A stretch of DNA of 64,000 nt from Candidatus Gastranaerophilales bacterium (lineage in GTDB: Bacteria > Cyanobacteriota > Vampirovibrionia > Gastranaerophilales > Gastranaerophilaceae). The position numbers and the translations under genes are program-made. The stretch is from positions 36,463-100,462 of the forward strand of contig CALVEM010000008.1 of the NCBI GenBank assembly GCA_944326605.1. The letters are read 5' to 3'. Below are positions 25,958 through 35,462 of the stretch, piece after piece (position 1 is the stretch's first letter; each line of letters begins with the position of its first letter). The notes beneath the pieces are model-generated. The model had not been told where the DNA came from. It ran no database searches and saw nothing but the letters and a program-made list of their open reading frames with translations.

Positions 25958-28627
25958 TTATAATTCTTTTAATTCCGCGTCAAAAAACCGTGTTCTTGTA
26001 ATATTAAAAATCACATCGGGTGCAATTAAATTCATTAAAACATCTGCTCTTAATGCAGGAATTCCTGCGGTTACAGTACCGTCTTTGTTATTAATTGCGC
26101 ATTGACCGGTCTTGAGTACTATAAACATGCTCTCATCTTCAAATCTGTATGATTTAATTGATGGTTTGATGTCTGTTTTTTTTATTAAACCTTTTTTGTT
26201 TTTCTTCTCTATAAAAATTTCTTGCGAAGATAAAACTCTGTTTGTATTATATCTTAAAGTTTCAAAATCGTAAAGTGATTTATTAAAAATATCAACTTTA
26301 TATTCAGCCCATTGAGCTGTTATATCAAAAGCCGGAGTACTTTTTTCTATTTTTACAATACTTATAATTTCAGCTTGTGCAGGCAGAACTTTTTCCAACT
26401 TTAGTTTGAGGTCATCGGGAGTCAAATTGTCAAAAAGTTCTATATCAACAAATTCCGATTTGCTTTCGGCAAACAAAGGAAGTGCAATGCCCATTGAAAC
26501 TTTCATCATAGGATTATAGCCGAGTGAATAAACCACATCTAAATCGGTTCTGGCAAGAGCTTTTAAAAACGTATTCTGCCAGTCAAGGTGAGATAGATAT
26601 TTTAAAATCCCTGTTTTAGAGAGTTTAATTCTGTATTTGAAAATTTCTCTGTCATACCCCTGACAGGTTTTTGGATCTTTAATTTCTATTTTTATATTTT
26701 GGGCTTTTGCGCTTGCTTTAAAAGGTTTGGCTAGGATTTTGCGTGTATTTAAATTTTTGCAGACCCCGCAATTGACGCATTTTGTTTCACAAGTCGGAAC
26801 AAAGGAAGTCCCTATGTCAGGAGGGTAGGAAGTCAGGTTCTTTGTCTCTGAAATTTGCTTGACCTCTTGCCCTCTTGTCTTCAGGTCTTCTTTGATTGCT
26901 GTATTATATTCATTAACTAACCAAGCCTTGTCCAGCCCGACATTTATAAAATCCCATGGAAGAACTTCTTCTGTTGAATATTGTTTTTGTGCAAGTTCTG
27001 CAAGATTAATATTTAATTCTTCTGCTGTTTTATGCCAGATATCTTTGTTAAAATATTCTCCCCATGCATCTAAATAGCATCCTTTTTTATAAAGCGCTTC
27101 AATATATCTGCATAAATTTTGGTTTCCTCTGGTCAAAACAGCTTCTATTTGAGATGTAACATCTTCATGGTAGTTAATTTTCAACCCTTTTATATGAGCC
27201 GTCTTATCTTTTAAATAATGTATATGTTCTTTGACTTTTTCTAAATCCATTTGTCCGCACCACTGAAAAGGTGTGAAAGGTTTTGGAACAAATATTGACA
27301 GAGTACAAGTTATATCAAGTCCGTGTTTTAAATCTTTTTCACGTTTTACTTGCTTACAGCGGTATTTTATTTTGCTTAAGAGTGCTGCCATTTCGTCCAT
27401 ATCTTCAAGAGTTTCTGTAGGAAGCCCGCATATGAAGTAAAACTTTAATTTGGACCAGCCGTTCTCGTATAGTGTCAAAACTGCATTTAAAATCTGTTCT
27501 TCTGTTATATTTTTTTTAATGACATTTCTCAAGCGCTGGCTTCCTGCCTCGGGAGCAAGTGTCATTGTGGATTTTCTGACGCTTTGAACGAGGTTTGCAA
27601 GTTCAAGGTTAAATCCGTCAATACGCTGGCTTGGAAGTGACACCGATATTTTTTTCTCATTAAAATCAACCGCAAGTTCTTTTATTACTTCGTTGATATT
27701 TTTATAATCGTTTGAAGAAAGCGACAAAAGAGAATATTCATCATATCCTGTATTTTTTACAAGTTCTTTTGCAATTTTTATAATATCTTCAGCTTCTCTT
27801 TCTCTCACGGGAAGTGTAACATGCCCCGGCTGGCAGAAACGGCACATTCTTCCGCAGCCTCGTCTGATTTCTACAACGGCTCTGTCCTGAACAGAGGTTG
27901 AAAAAGGTATTGGGTATGCTTTTAAAGCTGTATCATAAGTTAATTGTGCAATGCGTTTTGTGACAGTTCCGCCGGTTAAGGCAGACCAGCGGCCGCAGGC
28001 AGAGGGCAGGACGTCAGGAGGAGCGGAGGACAGGCTTGTTTGATTTGAAATATAGCCGCACAATGCTTTTATTCTGTAGGCTCTTGGCATCCCTTTTGTA
28101 TTTTTTAGAATTTCACAGACTTCAATAATGCTATCTTCGCCGTCTCCTATCATAAATACGTCTACAAAATCCGCGAGCGGCAATGGATTAAATGCGCAGG
28201 GACCGCCTGCAATTATTATAGGATCATTATCGCTTCGCATATCGTTACGGTATGGAATGTCTGACATTTCAAGCATTTTTAAAACAGTCGGATAAGAAAG
28301 CTCATACTGTAGTGAAAAACCAACAGCATCAAAATCTTTAATCGGACGCTTGCTTTCAAGTCCGTAAAGTATTTCAGGTCTAAAGTCAGGTTCGGGTGCG
28401 TACACTCTGTCACACATACAGCCTTCTTGTTTATTAATCAGGTCGTATAAAATTCTTACTCCGAGATTGCTTATCCCTATTTCGTATTTATCGGGAAAGG
28501 CAAATGCAAACCGCATTTGCGCATCATCAAAACTTTTATTATAAGATAAAAATTCACCGCCTGTATACTGATATGGTTTACTGCAATTATGCAAAGCTTC
28601 ATGATATTTTCTGAAAAAACAGTCCAT
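25958..28627 (-). CDS. radical SAM protein fused to a DUF2344 (TIGR03936-type) domain
   Basis: 889 residues. The N-terminal part is a B12-binding-like region followed by a radical SAM core with RRGCGRMCRFCQPG (C-x3-C-x2-C) near residue 260. A cysteine cluster CETKCVNCGVCKN lies near residue 615, and the C-terminus (YRIKLSKTGILKYLSHLDWQN) is the radical-SAM-linked DUF2344 domain. In other bacteria the same two domains are adjacent genes next to RNase E/G, as here, so a role in RNA modification is often suspected; the substrate is unknown. Its ATG directly abuts the stop of the preceding gene. Confidence 0.88.
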   Translation of the reverse strand: MDCFFRKYHEALHNCSKPYQYTGGEFLSYNKSFDDAQMRFAFAFPDKYEIGISNLGVRILYDLINKQEGCMCDRVYAPEPDFRPEILYGLESKRPIKDFDAVGFSLQYELSYPTVLKMLEMSDIPYRNDMRSDNDPIIIAGGPCAFNPLPLADFVDVFMIGDGEDSIIEVCEILKNTKGMPRAYRIKALCGYISNQTSLSSAPPDVLPSACGRWSALTGGTVTKRIAQLTYDTALKAYPIPFSTSVQDRAVVEIRRGCGRMCRFCQPGHVTLPVREREAEDIIKIAKELVKNTGYDEYSLLSLSSNDYKNINEVIKELAVDFNEKKISVSLPSQRIDGFNLELANLVQSVRKSTMTLAPEAGSQRLRNVIKKNITEEQILNAVLTLYENGWSKLKFYFICGLPTETLEDMDEMAALLSKIKYRCKQVKREKDLKHGLDITCTLSIFVPKPFTPFQWCGQMDLEKVKEHIHYLKDKTAHIKGLKINYHEDVTSQIEAVLTRGNQNLCRYIEALYKKGCYLDAWGEYFNKDIWHKTAEELNINLAELAQKQYSTEEVLPWDFINVGLDKAWLVNEYNTAIKEDLKTRGQEVKQISETKNLTSYPPDIGTSFVPTCETKCVNCGVCKNLNTRKILAKPFKASAKAQNIKIEIKDPKTCQGYDREIFKYRIKLSKTGILKYLSHLDWQNTFLKALARTDLDVVYSLGYNPMMKVSMGIALPLFAESKSEFVDIELFDNLTPDDLKLKLEKVLPAQAEIISIVKIEKSTPAFDITAQWAEYKVDIFNKSLYDFETLRYNTNRVLSSQEIFIEKKNKKGLIKKTDIKPSIKSYRFEDESMFIVLKTGQCAINNKDGTVTAGIPALRADVLMNLIAPDVIFNITRTRFFDAELKEL

Positions 28628-28972
28628 TTAAGCTAAATCCTCGGGAAAATATTTATCTATTTCTATAATCGTACCGTCAAGAGTATTTTCTTCAAATGAT
28701 TTCATAAACCTGAAAAGCTCGGAATTAGGTACATCATAATTATAAAGCACCGTATCTCCTTTGTATTCTCTCATAACACGCACAATATAATGGCATTTTT
28801 GAGCATATTTTTTTAAATGTTCCGGACTAAATTTGTTGCCGTTATGATCTTTGTCTATTCTTACATAGCTAAAACCCGCATAATATTTTATTTTCTCCTT
28901 AACTTCCGGAGAAAAATCAGTATTATGCTTTGAGAATATATCTATAACTTTCTTGTTGATCTCATCACTCAT
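28628..28972 (-). CDS. hypothetical protein, first gene of the radical SAM-RNase E operon
   Basis: 114 residues, soluble, no recognised family. It has the phrase YYAGFSYVRIDKDHNGNKFS and an acidic end. Its stop codon touches the ATG of the radical SAM gene, so the two are translated together and it may assist that enzyme (inference). Confidence 0.6.
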   Translation of the reverse strand: MSDEINKKVIDIFSKHNTDFSPEVKEKIKYYAGFSYVRIDKDHNGNKFSPEHLKKYAQKCHYIVRVMREYKGDTVLYNYDVPNSELFRFMKSFEENTLDGTIIEIDKYFPEDLA

Positions 28973-29097
28973 ATTTTTTATTAAACTATATTTTTAAAAT
29001 CATGTCTAAATATTAAGAAAAATATAACAAAACTCTTTACAACTTTAAAATGCTGCTTTTTTATAGTAATATACATCTAATTAACCGGAGAATAGCG

Positions 29098-30042
29098 ATG
29101 TTTTATATAAAAAGAACAAAATCTACAGGAAGATACGAAATTAATCTGTTCGGATTAAAAATGAAATTTCGTCTTGGCAATCGTCATATTGATGCTTATA
29201 AGTTTGACAATCTTCTATATGAACTTGCTGATCCAAGAACTTTAGCATCTGTAAAATTGCCTAAAGTGCTTAATGCCTATGATGCTTTGTATGCTCTAAC
29301 TTCCTCCGGTAAATCAATGGCAAGGTGCGGTGACGGAGAATTTAAACTGATAATGGGTGAAAATATCAGCTTTCAAAAGTATGACCCGAAACTTGCAGAA
29401 CGATTAAAAAATATTTTAAGGAATAGGAATGATAATATTCTTGTTGGCATAACCGATGCTTTCGGCTTTTGCCCGAATAATTATTTGAAGCAGGTAATGG
29501 TTCAATGCCGTGAAACTCTTTATAAATATTTAGACTTTTCAAAAACTTATATAGATACTAATGTTACGCGGCAGCTTGGATTTCAAAATTATGAGCAGGG
29601 GCAGGATTATTATAATAAAATGAAAACACTCTGGCAGAATAAAAATGTGGTTCTTGTCGAAGGTGCAGGAAGCAGAGTAGGTATAGGCAATGATTTATTA
29701 AATAATACAGCGTCTGTAAAAAGAATAGTTTGTCCTATAAAAGACGCGTTTTCAAAATATGATGAAATTTTAAAAATATGTATGGAGCAGCCTAAAGACA
29801 GTCTTTTTGTAATGGCATTAGGTCCGACAGCTACAGTTCTTGCGGAGGATTTAACAAATGCCGGATATAGAGCACTTGATATGGGACATGTGGATACTGC
29901 ATACGAAGCATTTTTAAGAAGGTCAAATAAATTTGTCCAAATAGAAGGCAAAATTGTATTTAATGAAGAACGCAATAAAAGCAGTTTAAAACCCTGTACC
30001 GATAAAAAATATTACGAACAGATTATTACGAAAATAGAATAG
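29098..30042 (+). CDS. GT-D fold (DUF1792-type) glycosyltransferase
   Basis: 314 residues. RCGDGEFKLIMGE, VEGAGSRVGIGNDLL, MALGPTATVLAEDL and LDMGHVDTAYEAF match the glycosyltransferase GT-D (DUF1792) family, whose D-x-E and Asp metal residues bind UDP-sugar. Known members extend glycans on serine-rich adhesins or make capsule sugars. CGGAG lies eight bases before ATG 29098, which decides the start. It stands alone next to the RWYD genes, with no other sugar-transfer genes nearby. Confidence 0.8.
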   Translation: MFYIKRTKSTGRYEINLFGLKMKFRLGNRHIDAYKFDNLLYELADPRTLASVKLPKVLNAYDALYALTSSGKSMARCGDGEFKLIMGENISFQKYDPKLAERLKNILRNRNDNILVGITDAFGFCPNNYLKQVMVQCRETLYKYLDFSKTYIDTNVTRQLGFQNYEQGQDYYNKMKTLWQNKNVVLVEGAGSRVGIGNDLLNNTASVKRIVCPIKDAFSKYDEILKICMEQPKDSLFVMALGPTATVLAEDLTNAGYRALDMGHVDTAYEAFLRRSNKFVQIEGKIVFNEERNKSSLKPCTDKKYYEQIITKIE

Positions 30043-30053
30043 AATAGAATATA

Positions 30054-30368
30054 TTATTTATGCTTTTTAGAGTAATCCGTATATTCTTTTATAAAGTCAA
30101 TAATTTCTAAAGCCAGCTCTTTTCTTAAATCAATCGGAGCATTTTTTAAATATTCCATGGCATGTGAAACTTTAATATTTTTATCGTACCATCTGCGCAT
30201 AATATAGTTGTACTGATCATCCAGTGACATATCAATATTGAAATCAATATCTTTTAACCTGTCAATAATGAAATCAGCACAACGAACCTGAATGTATTCT
30301 TCAGCCTGTTCAAGTTTTGCAACTGCCCTGCTGACTACAGGATCAATATCATACCAGCGCTTTTTCAT
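30054..30368 (-). CDS. RWYD-repeat small protein A
   Basis: 104 residues built from two similar halves, each opening with RWYD: MKKRWYDIDPVVSRAVAKLE and MRRWYDKNIKVSHAMEYLK. The halves are helical with no cysteines or membrane segment. The neighbouring gene has the same layout. The start ATG 30368 is chosen because a perfect promoter, TTGACA (30403-30398), 17 bases, TATTAT (30380-30375), ends six bases before it; the transcript must be nearly leaderless. No family recognised. Confidence 0.7.
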   Translation of the reverse strand: MKKRWYDIDPVVSRAVAKLEQAEEYIQVRCADFIIDRLKDIDFNIDMSLDDQYNYIMRRWYDKNIKVSHAMEYLKNAPIDLRKELALEIIDFIKEYTDYSKKHK

Positions 30369-30403
30369 ACATTCATAATACAAATTTTTTCAAAATCTGT
30401 CAA
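30369..30403 (-). promoter_or_regulatory. consensus promoter of RWYD protein A, leaderless
   Basis: TTGACA at 30403-30398, 17-base spacer, TATTAT at 30380-30375, then six bases to ATG. The clearest leaderless start in the window. Confidence 0.8.
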
Positions 30404-30418
30404 TATATTTGACTTATA

Positions 30419-30724
30419 TCAGGCAACAGCTTCTTTTTCATTTTTATAAGCAAGAACTGATAATGCAACTTCTTTTTGGATATCTTTGGATGTTTCTTTT
30501 AGATAAGAAAATGCTCTTGAAATTGTTTCATTACGGTCATACCATCTTGTATGCCTGTTTTCTAAATTGCTTTTAGCAGCATTTTGAATGTAATACATTT
30601 CCGTGTCTTTTTCCTTAACTAGACGAATAATAAAGTTTGCATACTCCAATTGAGCTTCAGGGGCTGCACACTCAATCATACTAATTGCCATACAAACATC
30701 CGGTTCTATGTCGTACCAGCGCAT
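30419..30724 (-). CDS. RWYD-repeat small protein B
   Basis: 101 residues, paralogue of the preceding-coordinate gene. Its two halves start MRWYDIEPDVCMAISMIE and TRWYDRNETISRAFSYLK and align with those of protein A (A-x-FII-x-x-x-K in half one, S-R/H-A-x-x-YLK in half two). ATG 30724 is preferred over longer frames because GGAGGAAG lies just ahead. This gene uses a ribosome site, its paralogue does not. Function unknown. Confidence 0.68.
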   Translation of the reverse strand: MRWYDIEPDVCMAISMIECAAPEAQLEYANFIIRLVKEKDTEMYYIQNAAKSNLENRHTRWYDRNETISRAFSYLKETSKDIQKEVALSVLAYKNEKEAVA

Positions 30725-30841
30725 TTCAACTTCCTCCAATCTATGTACAAATTTAATATACCCATATCTTAATAAAATAAAACAAACGGCTAAAAAAATT
30801 TTACATTTTGTATTTGTTTTCAAGTAGTGTATAATTATGGT

Positions 30842-31996
30842 ATGAAAAAAGTTATTGTTTCATTGATACTAACCGCTTTTATTTTTTCAAATACTTCAGT
30901 CTATGCTGAAGTTCTTGAAGGTCATGCAGAAAAAACTGACACTTATGAACAACAGCTGCAAAAAGAACTTTTCACAGGAGAAGTTGAACATCTGGAAAGA
31001 AAAGATATTATAAATATGACTGTTTCTCAGGTACTTGACAGCAACATTAATATTGAAGGCGATGAATTTTTTGCGGAAGTAACTGATGAGGTCAAAGGCG
31101 ATAAGGGAGTAATTATTCCTAAAGGTACAATTGCTCACGGGAAAATAACTCAAACCGGCGATCCGCAAAGGCTCGGGCGTCAGGGGTGGATTTCACTTGA
31201 TTTTGATTACCTTGTTACGCCGGACGGAAGAGAAATCCCAATTGAAGGCAAAATGTCAACGAAACTTCATCCTGTTGCAGAGGCTTCAAAAATTGTTGCC
31301 CAAGACGTAGGCTACACTCTTGCAGGTGGTGCTGTCGGGGGCTTTCTGGCATTGAACTGGCTTGGGTTAGAAGCCGCAATTGCTTCTCAGGGTTATACTT
31401 TAGCAGGCGGTGCCGCAATCGGCGGAGCAATCGGCCTCGGGATGGCATTGATAAGAAAAGGGAATGATGTATTGATAGCTCCGGGAGATCAAATAAGGGT
31501 TAAAATAAATACGTCTGTGCCGCTTCCCGTCTACAAAGAGTCTGCTCTTATGCAGCACGAAATGTTTTATCCCGGACTTGATATACATATAAGTAATATC
31601 AGGCATGAGAAAGATCCATTCGGTGAGGTTAATACAATTACTCTCACAGTTATGATTTCAAATATGTCTGACAAAACATTTTCGGGGCTTGATATGGGAC
31701 TTGTGAATGATTACAATGCAGTATTTCGTCCTTCTATCTTTGGCGATACAAAGCTGATGTTTAAGCAAATTAAACCGGGCGACAAATTTGTCGGGAATGT
31801 GTCTTTTTCCGTTGACAACATTGACAGGAAATTCTGGCTGACATTTTATGATCGCCGTACTGGTATGGCTCTCACAAAAATCTCTGTTGACAATGCTTAC
31901 AGAAAGGTCTCTGACAGAACTAAAAAGAAAAACCTAAAATTAAGAAAGAAAAAAACAAATTTTAAAAAAGAGGAAGATTTGCTTAATATTCAGTGA
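30842..31996 (+). CDS. exported hypothetical protein with glycine-rich hydrophobic centre
   Basis: 384 residues with a signal peptide (MKKVIVSLILTAFIFSNTSVYA). An N-terminal domain has GVIIPKGTIAHGKI and WISLDFDYLVTPDGREIPI, a pattern seen in beta-barrel/TrbI-like domains. The centre (about residues 155-200) is a glycine-zipper hydrophobic region (AGGAVGGFLA, AGGAAIGGAIGLGMA) that could insert in a membrane. The tail is very basic (KKKNLKLRKKKTNFKK). TATAAT at 30830-30835 lies six bases from the ATG: leaderless. Possible envelope or secretion role; not assigned. Confidence 0.7.
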   Translation: MKKVIVSLILTAFIFSNTSVYAEVLEGHAEKTDTYEQQLQKELFTGEVEHLERKDIINMTVSQVLDSNINIEGDEFFAEVTDEVKGDKGVIIPKGTIAHGKITQTGDPQRLGRQGWISLDFDYLVTPDGREIPIEGKMSTKLHPVAEASKIVAQDVGYTLAGGAVGGFLALNWLGLEAAIASQGYTLAGGAAIGGAIGLGMALIRKGNDVLIAPGDQIRVKINTSVPLPVYKESALMQHEMFYPGLDIHISNIRHEKDPFGEVNTITLTVMISNMSDKTFSGLDMGLVNDYNAVFRPSIFGDTKLMFKQIKPGDKFVGNVSFSVDNIDRKFWLTFYDRRTGMALTKISVDNAYRKVSDRTKKKNLKLRKKKTNFKKEEDLLNIQ

Positions 31997-32087
31997 TTGT
32001 AACGTTTTTGTTATCAAGGTGTTGAATTCTTAAATTTTTATGTTACAATGTTAGTAATTAGTAGAAATAAAGAAAGTAGAGGAACTT

Positions 32088-32429
32088 ATGGTGTGCGGTA
32101 AACTTGAGATTGATATCTTAAATTCATTCTGGCAATTGACAGAAAATGATGAAGACAGAGATATTTCTATTCAAGATATAGTTGACGATTTATATGCAAA
32201 CGGTGTTGATAGAGCATATACTACAATTAAAACTGTTATGGACAGATTGACAATGAAATCGATTCTTGTCCGTTATAAAGTCGGGAAAAAATTCTTTTAT
32301 AAAGCGGCAATGAGTAAAAAAGAAATGGCTTCTGAAGCTGTAAAAACCGTTGCGGATCAGTTTTTTAACGGTGATTATGTTAAACTTATTAAGTTTGCGG
32401 AAAGCGAAGTCGAAGATTTGTTAGTATAA
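32088..32429 (+). CDS. BlaI/MecI/CopY-family winged-helix repressor
   Basis: 113 residues with the winged-helix core of the BlaI family: LEIDILNSFW, then DIVDDLYANGVDRAYTTIKTVMDRL and KKFFYKAAMSKKEMASEAV. These are dimeric repressors often paired with a BlaR-type membrane protease, which is not present. It has GAGGAA upstream of ATG and is followed after one base by an unknown gene, so the two form an operon with the exported protein after them. Confidence 0.85.
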   Translation: MVCGKLEIDILNSFWQLTENDEDRDISIQDIVDDLYANGVDRAYTTIKTVMDRLTMKSILVRYKVGKKFFYKAAMSKKEMASEAVKTVADQFFNGDYVKLIKFAESEVEDLLV

Positions 32430-32430
32430 A

Positions 32431-32802
32431 ATGGGCGTTTTCGAAGACAGAGTTCTGGTCGCCGGGCTTATCAGGCAGGTGTTAATTTCTCGTATGTGTG
32501 TAAGAGAAGCTATTTTGAAATTCCCGCGTGATACTGAGGATAAAAGTATTCATGCGGCTTACCATGCACTTGTTCATTATGAAGCCGATGAAGATTTAAG
32601 AAACCGCGATAATTTATATAGAGAAGAACAGGATGATTATCTTGAATTTCTTGCAAACATTCTTGAAAATGGGAAAAATTTACCTGAAAATATTATTCAA
32701 AATTACGAAAAATACTACGAGTGTGCTAATATTCCTCATGAAAAAAATACAAAAGGATTTTTCAAAAGTTTTTTAAGATTTTTAAATATAAAAGATGATT
32801 AG
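32431..32802 (+). CDS. hypothetical protein in the BlaI-type operon
   Basis: 123 residues, soluble, acidic and helical, no recognised family. It begins one base after the repressor stop, without space for its own promoter, and ends 18 bases before the next gene. It may be a partner of the repressor (inference). Confidence 0.65.
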   Translation: MGVFEDRVLVAGLIRQVLISRMCVREAILKFPRDTEDKSIHAAYHALVHYEADEDLRNRDNLYREEQDDYLEFLANILENGKNLPENIIQNYEKYYECANIPHEKNTKGFFKSFLRFLNIKDD

Positions 32803-32820
32803 AAGTTAAAAGGAGAGAAC

Positions 32821-33864
32821 ATGAAAAAACTATTAGCTTTACTAACTATACTTATGCTGGCAGGCGGATGCGCCCTTGCAAAAACAACGGAAACCCTTGA
32901 TATTTTACCGTTGTTTAACTCTAAATCATTCCAGCAAAACAGATTGTGGGTAGGAACTTTTCAACTTGTCTGGAATGATTTAATGGATGGGATTGTCAAA
33001 GGACCTGTTAAATTTGAAGACTACAAATCACCACTTGCGAAAGAGTTGAATAAACAAACATTTAAGGCTGATCAGTTGTCTGAAGCTTCTTATTATAAAA
33101 CTTTTGGTGCGACTTCTCCCGAATTAAAAGCTGAAATTGAAAATGCTCTTAAAGAAAAATTCGGAGAGACAAGTGATATCCTGAACTCATTTGACTGGAC
33201 ACCTGCTAAGGGTAAATTCTTTGTTTATGCTATGTTGAAAAAAGATTTTAAATTCTTGACAGCATTTGATAAATTAAAACCGGCAAGATTCGCCCATTCT
33301 TTTAATAAAGTTGATTATTTCGGTATAGATAAAAACAGCGATAAAATCCTTGATAAAATGGTTCACGTTATGTTTTATAATTCCTCAAAAGACTTTGCAA
33401 TTTCTGTAACAACACAAGGAAAAGATATATTATATCTGTACAGAACAGATGATGATAAAAACTTCGAAAGACTATACGCTGATATGTTTATGAAAAAAGC
33501 AAAATATCAGGGATCAAGAGAATTTTTAGCAAAGGATGAACTTAAAGTTCCGGACATAAACCTTTACAGTGAAAAATCATTTGATGAGTTATGCAATCAT
33601 CCTATAAAAGATACAGATATAACAATTGACAAGGCATTGGAAACCGTTGAATTTAAAATGAATAACGAAGGAGTAAAACTCAAGTCTGAAGCTGCTATTG
33701 CAACAACAATGTCAATGCCGTTAATACCACAGAATTTAAAACCGAGGAAATTTTATTTTGATGACACATTCGTACTCTTCTTGCAGGAATATGATAAGGA
33801 TATGCCATATTTTGCATTAAGGGTAAATGATGTTTCATTAATAAATAAAACAGGAAGAAATTAA
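32821..33864 (+). CDS. exported or lipoprotein-like hypothetical protein
   Basis: 347 residues with a signal sequence MKKLLALLTILMLAGGCALA; the LAGGC run is a lipobox-like site (Leu-Ala-Gly-Gly-Cys), so it may be a lipoprotein, or be cut after ALA. The rest is a globular domain with no known motif. AAAGGAGAG precedes the ATG. It is the third gene of the repressor operon and its likely target or sensor (inference). Confidence 0.7.
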   Translation: MKKLLALLTILMLAGGCALAKTTETLDILPLFNSKSFQQNRLWVGTFQLVWNDLMDGIVKGPVKFEDYKSPLAKELNKQTFKADQLSEASYYKTFGATSPELKAEIENALKEKFGETSDILNSFDWTPAKGKFFVYAMLKKDFKFLTAFDKLKPARFAHSFNKVDYFGIDKNSDKILDKMVHVMFYNSSKDFAISVTTQGKDILYLYRTDDDKNFERLYADMFMKKAKYQGSREFLAKDELKVPDINLYSEKSFDELCNHPIKDTDITIDKALETVEFKMNNEGVKLKSEAAIATTMSMPLIPQNLKPRKFYFDDTFVLFLQEYDKDMPYFALRVNDVSLINKTGRN

Positions 33865-33867
33865 ATA

Positions 33868-33897
33868 GAAAGCAGGATTAAAAATCCGGCTTCTTTG
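33868..33897 (+). terminator. probable terminator after the exported protein gene
   Basis: GAAAGCAGGATT, loop AAA, AATCCGGCTTCTTT: an imperfect stem followed by T-rich sequence 4 bases after the stop. Confidence 0.55.
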
Positions 33898-33910
33898 TTT
33901 AAGATAAGAT

Positions 33911-33953
33911 ATATTATAAATTTAAAATTATTTTTGTTGTATAATTTAAATTG
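33911..33953 (+). promoter_or_regulatory. leaderless-type promoter of the symporter gene
   Basis: TATAAT at 33940-33945, eight bases from ATG 33954. The 31 bases ending in this box are the same as those ahead of radA. Confidence 0.65.
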
Positions 33954-35462
33954 ATGAATTTAGACACAGCCATAGATACATTTTTATCTCCAATAGCCGA
34001 TAAAATTTCAGGGATTATTTTCAGTTCAGTTACCATTCACGGCGTAAGAATTGAATTCCTTGTTGCGCTTTTAATGATTGCGGCTTTTTATTTTACAATC
34101 AGAACTAGATTTATCGGTATTTGGGGATTTAAACACGCTTTACAACTCATTACAAAAAACTATGAACATAAAGAAATCAGGGTTAAAAAGAAAAAAGGAG
34201 AAGTTTCATCTTTTCAGGCACTTACCGCTACTATTTCTGCATCTGCCGGTATAGGCAATGTCGCCGGTTCTGCAGCTGCCGTTTCTATAGGCGGTCCGGG
34301 CGTAATTTTCTGGATGATAATGGCAGGTTTTTTTTCTATGGCACTAAAATTTGCAGAAGTTTTACTAGGAATTAAATTCAGAAAAATTAATCCTGACGGG
34401 ACAATAGCCGGCGGCCCGATGTACTATATAGAAGGCGCTTTAAAGAACAACAAATATATCGGAAAATTTGCACCGCACCTTTCCAAAATTTATGCAGTAT
34501 GCTGTATTTTTGCAATGATAGGCGGATGGAATTTATTCCAGATAAATGCTATGACAACACAGATTACGGAAGTAACTGGCGGGGAAAACAGCTTTTTTGC
34601 GCATCAAAGCTGGCTTTTGGGGCTTATCGTTGCTGTTATAACCTATTTTACAATAATTGGCGGGATTAAAGCTATCGGAAAATTTACATCAAAAGTTACA
34701 CCTGTTATGTGTACTTTGTATGTTTTGACAGCTTTTGCAATTTGTATTTACAATATCGGGCATGTCCCTCATACATTCAGTGTAATTTTAAAAGAAGCGT
34801 TTCATCCAAAAGCACTAGCCGGCGGATGGATGATGTGCATGTTATGGGGATTTCGTCGTGCAATGTTCGCAAACGAGGCAGGGCTTGGCACTGCGCCGAT
34901 TGCATTTTCTGCAGTTAAAACAAATAACCCTGTTGCTCAGGCATTTATTGCCATGCTTCAACCTTTTGTTGATACAGTAATAGTTGGTTCTGCGACGGCA
35001 TTTGTCATTGTTGTTTCCGGTGAATATCTTAATACATCAGGAATTGCAGGTATTGAATTAACGTCAAAGGCTTTCGGAACAGTATGTCCCTTCTTCCCGA
35101 TATTATTAACCGTTATGGCAAGCTGTTTTGTACTATCTACAATGCTATGCGGCTCATATTACGGAATTAAGGCGTGGAATTATTTATTTGGCGATACAAA
35201 ATTGACAACAAGGGCTTTTCAGGTTATATATTGTATATTCATTATTATAGGTTCTGCCATGAACTTTAAAAGTATAATTAATCTATCTGATGCATTTACT
35301 TTATTCTTGGCTGTGCCAAACTTAATAGCAGTATTCATGTTATCTGATATAATTATGAAAGAATTAAAAAGATACTGTAGAAAATATAATGTAGGATTAT
35401 TTAAAGAGGAGAGAGACGAAAATGAAGAAAGATTGTCTGGAGATAGTAAGATCAAAGTGTAG
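33954..35462 (+). CDS. alanine or glycine:Na+ symporter (AGCS family)
   Basis: 502 residues with about ten membrane helices. Family landmarks: SASAGIGNVAGSAAAVSIGGPG, GGPMYYIEG, and WGFRRAMFANEAGLGTAPIA, the AGCS signature. It imports alanine or glycine with sodium. ATG 33954 is taken because a TATAAT box ends eight bases ahead. Its last 41 bases overlap the start of the uracil-DNA glycosylase gene, so the two are co-transcribed though unrelated in function. Confidence 0.92.
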   Translation: MNLDTAIDTFLSPIADKISGIIFSSVTIHGVRIEFLVALLMIAAFYFTIRTRFIGIWGFKHALQLITKNYEHKEIRVKKKKGEVSSFQALTATISASAGIGNVAGSAAAVSIGGPGVIFWMIMAGFFSMALKFAEVLLGIKFRKINPDGTIAGGPMYYIEGALKNNKYIGKFAPHLSKIYAVCCIFAMIGGWNLFQINAMTTQITEVTGGENSFFAHQSWLLGLIVAVITYFTIIGGIKAIGKFTSKVTPVMCTLYVLTAFAICIYNIGHVPHTFSVILKEAFHPKALAGGWMMCMLWGFRRAMFANEAGLGTAPIAFSAVKTNNPVAQAFIAMLQPFVDTVIVGSATAFVIVVSGEYLNTSGIAGIELTSKAFGTVCPFFPILLTVMASCFVLSTMLCGSYYGIKAWNYLFGDTKLTTRAFQVIYCIFIIIGSAMNFKSIINLSDAFTLFLAVPNLIAVFMLSDIIMKELKRYCRKYNVGLFKEERDENEERLSGDSKIKV

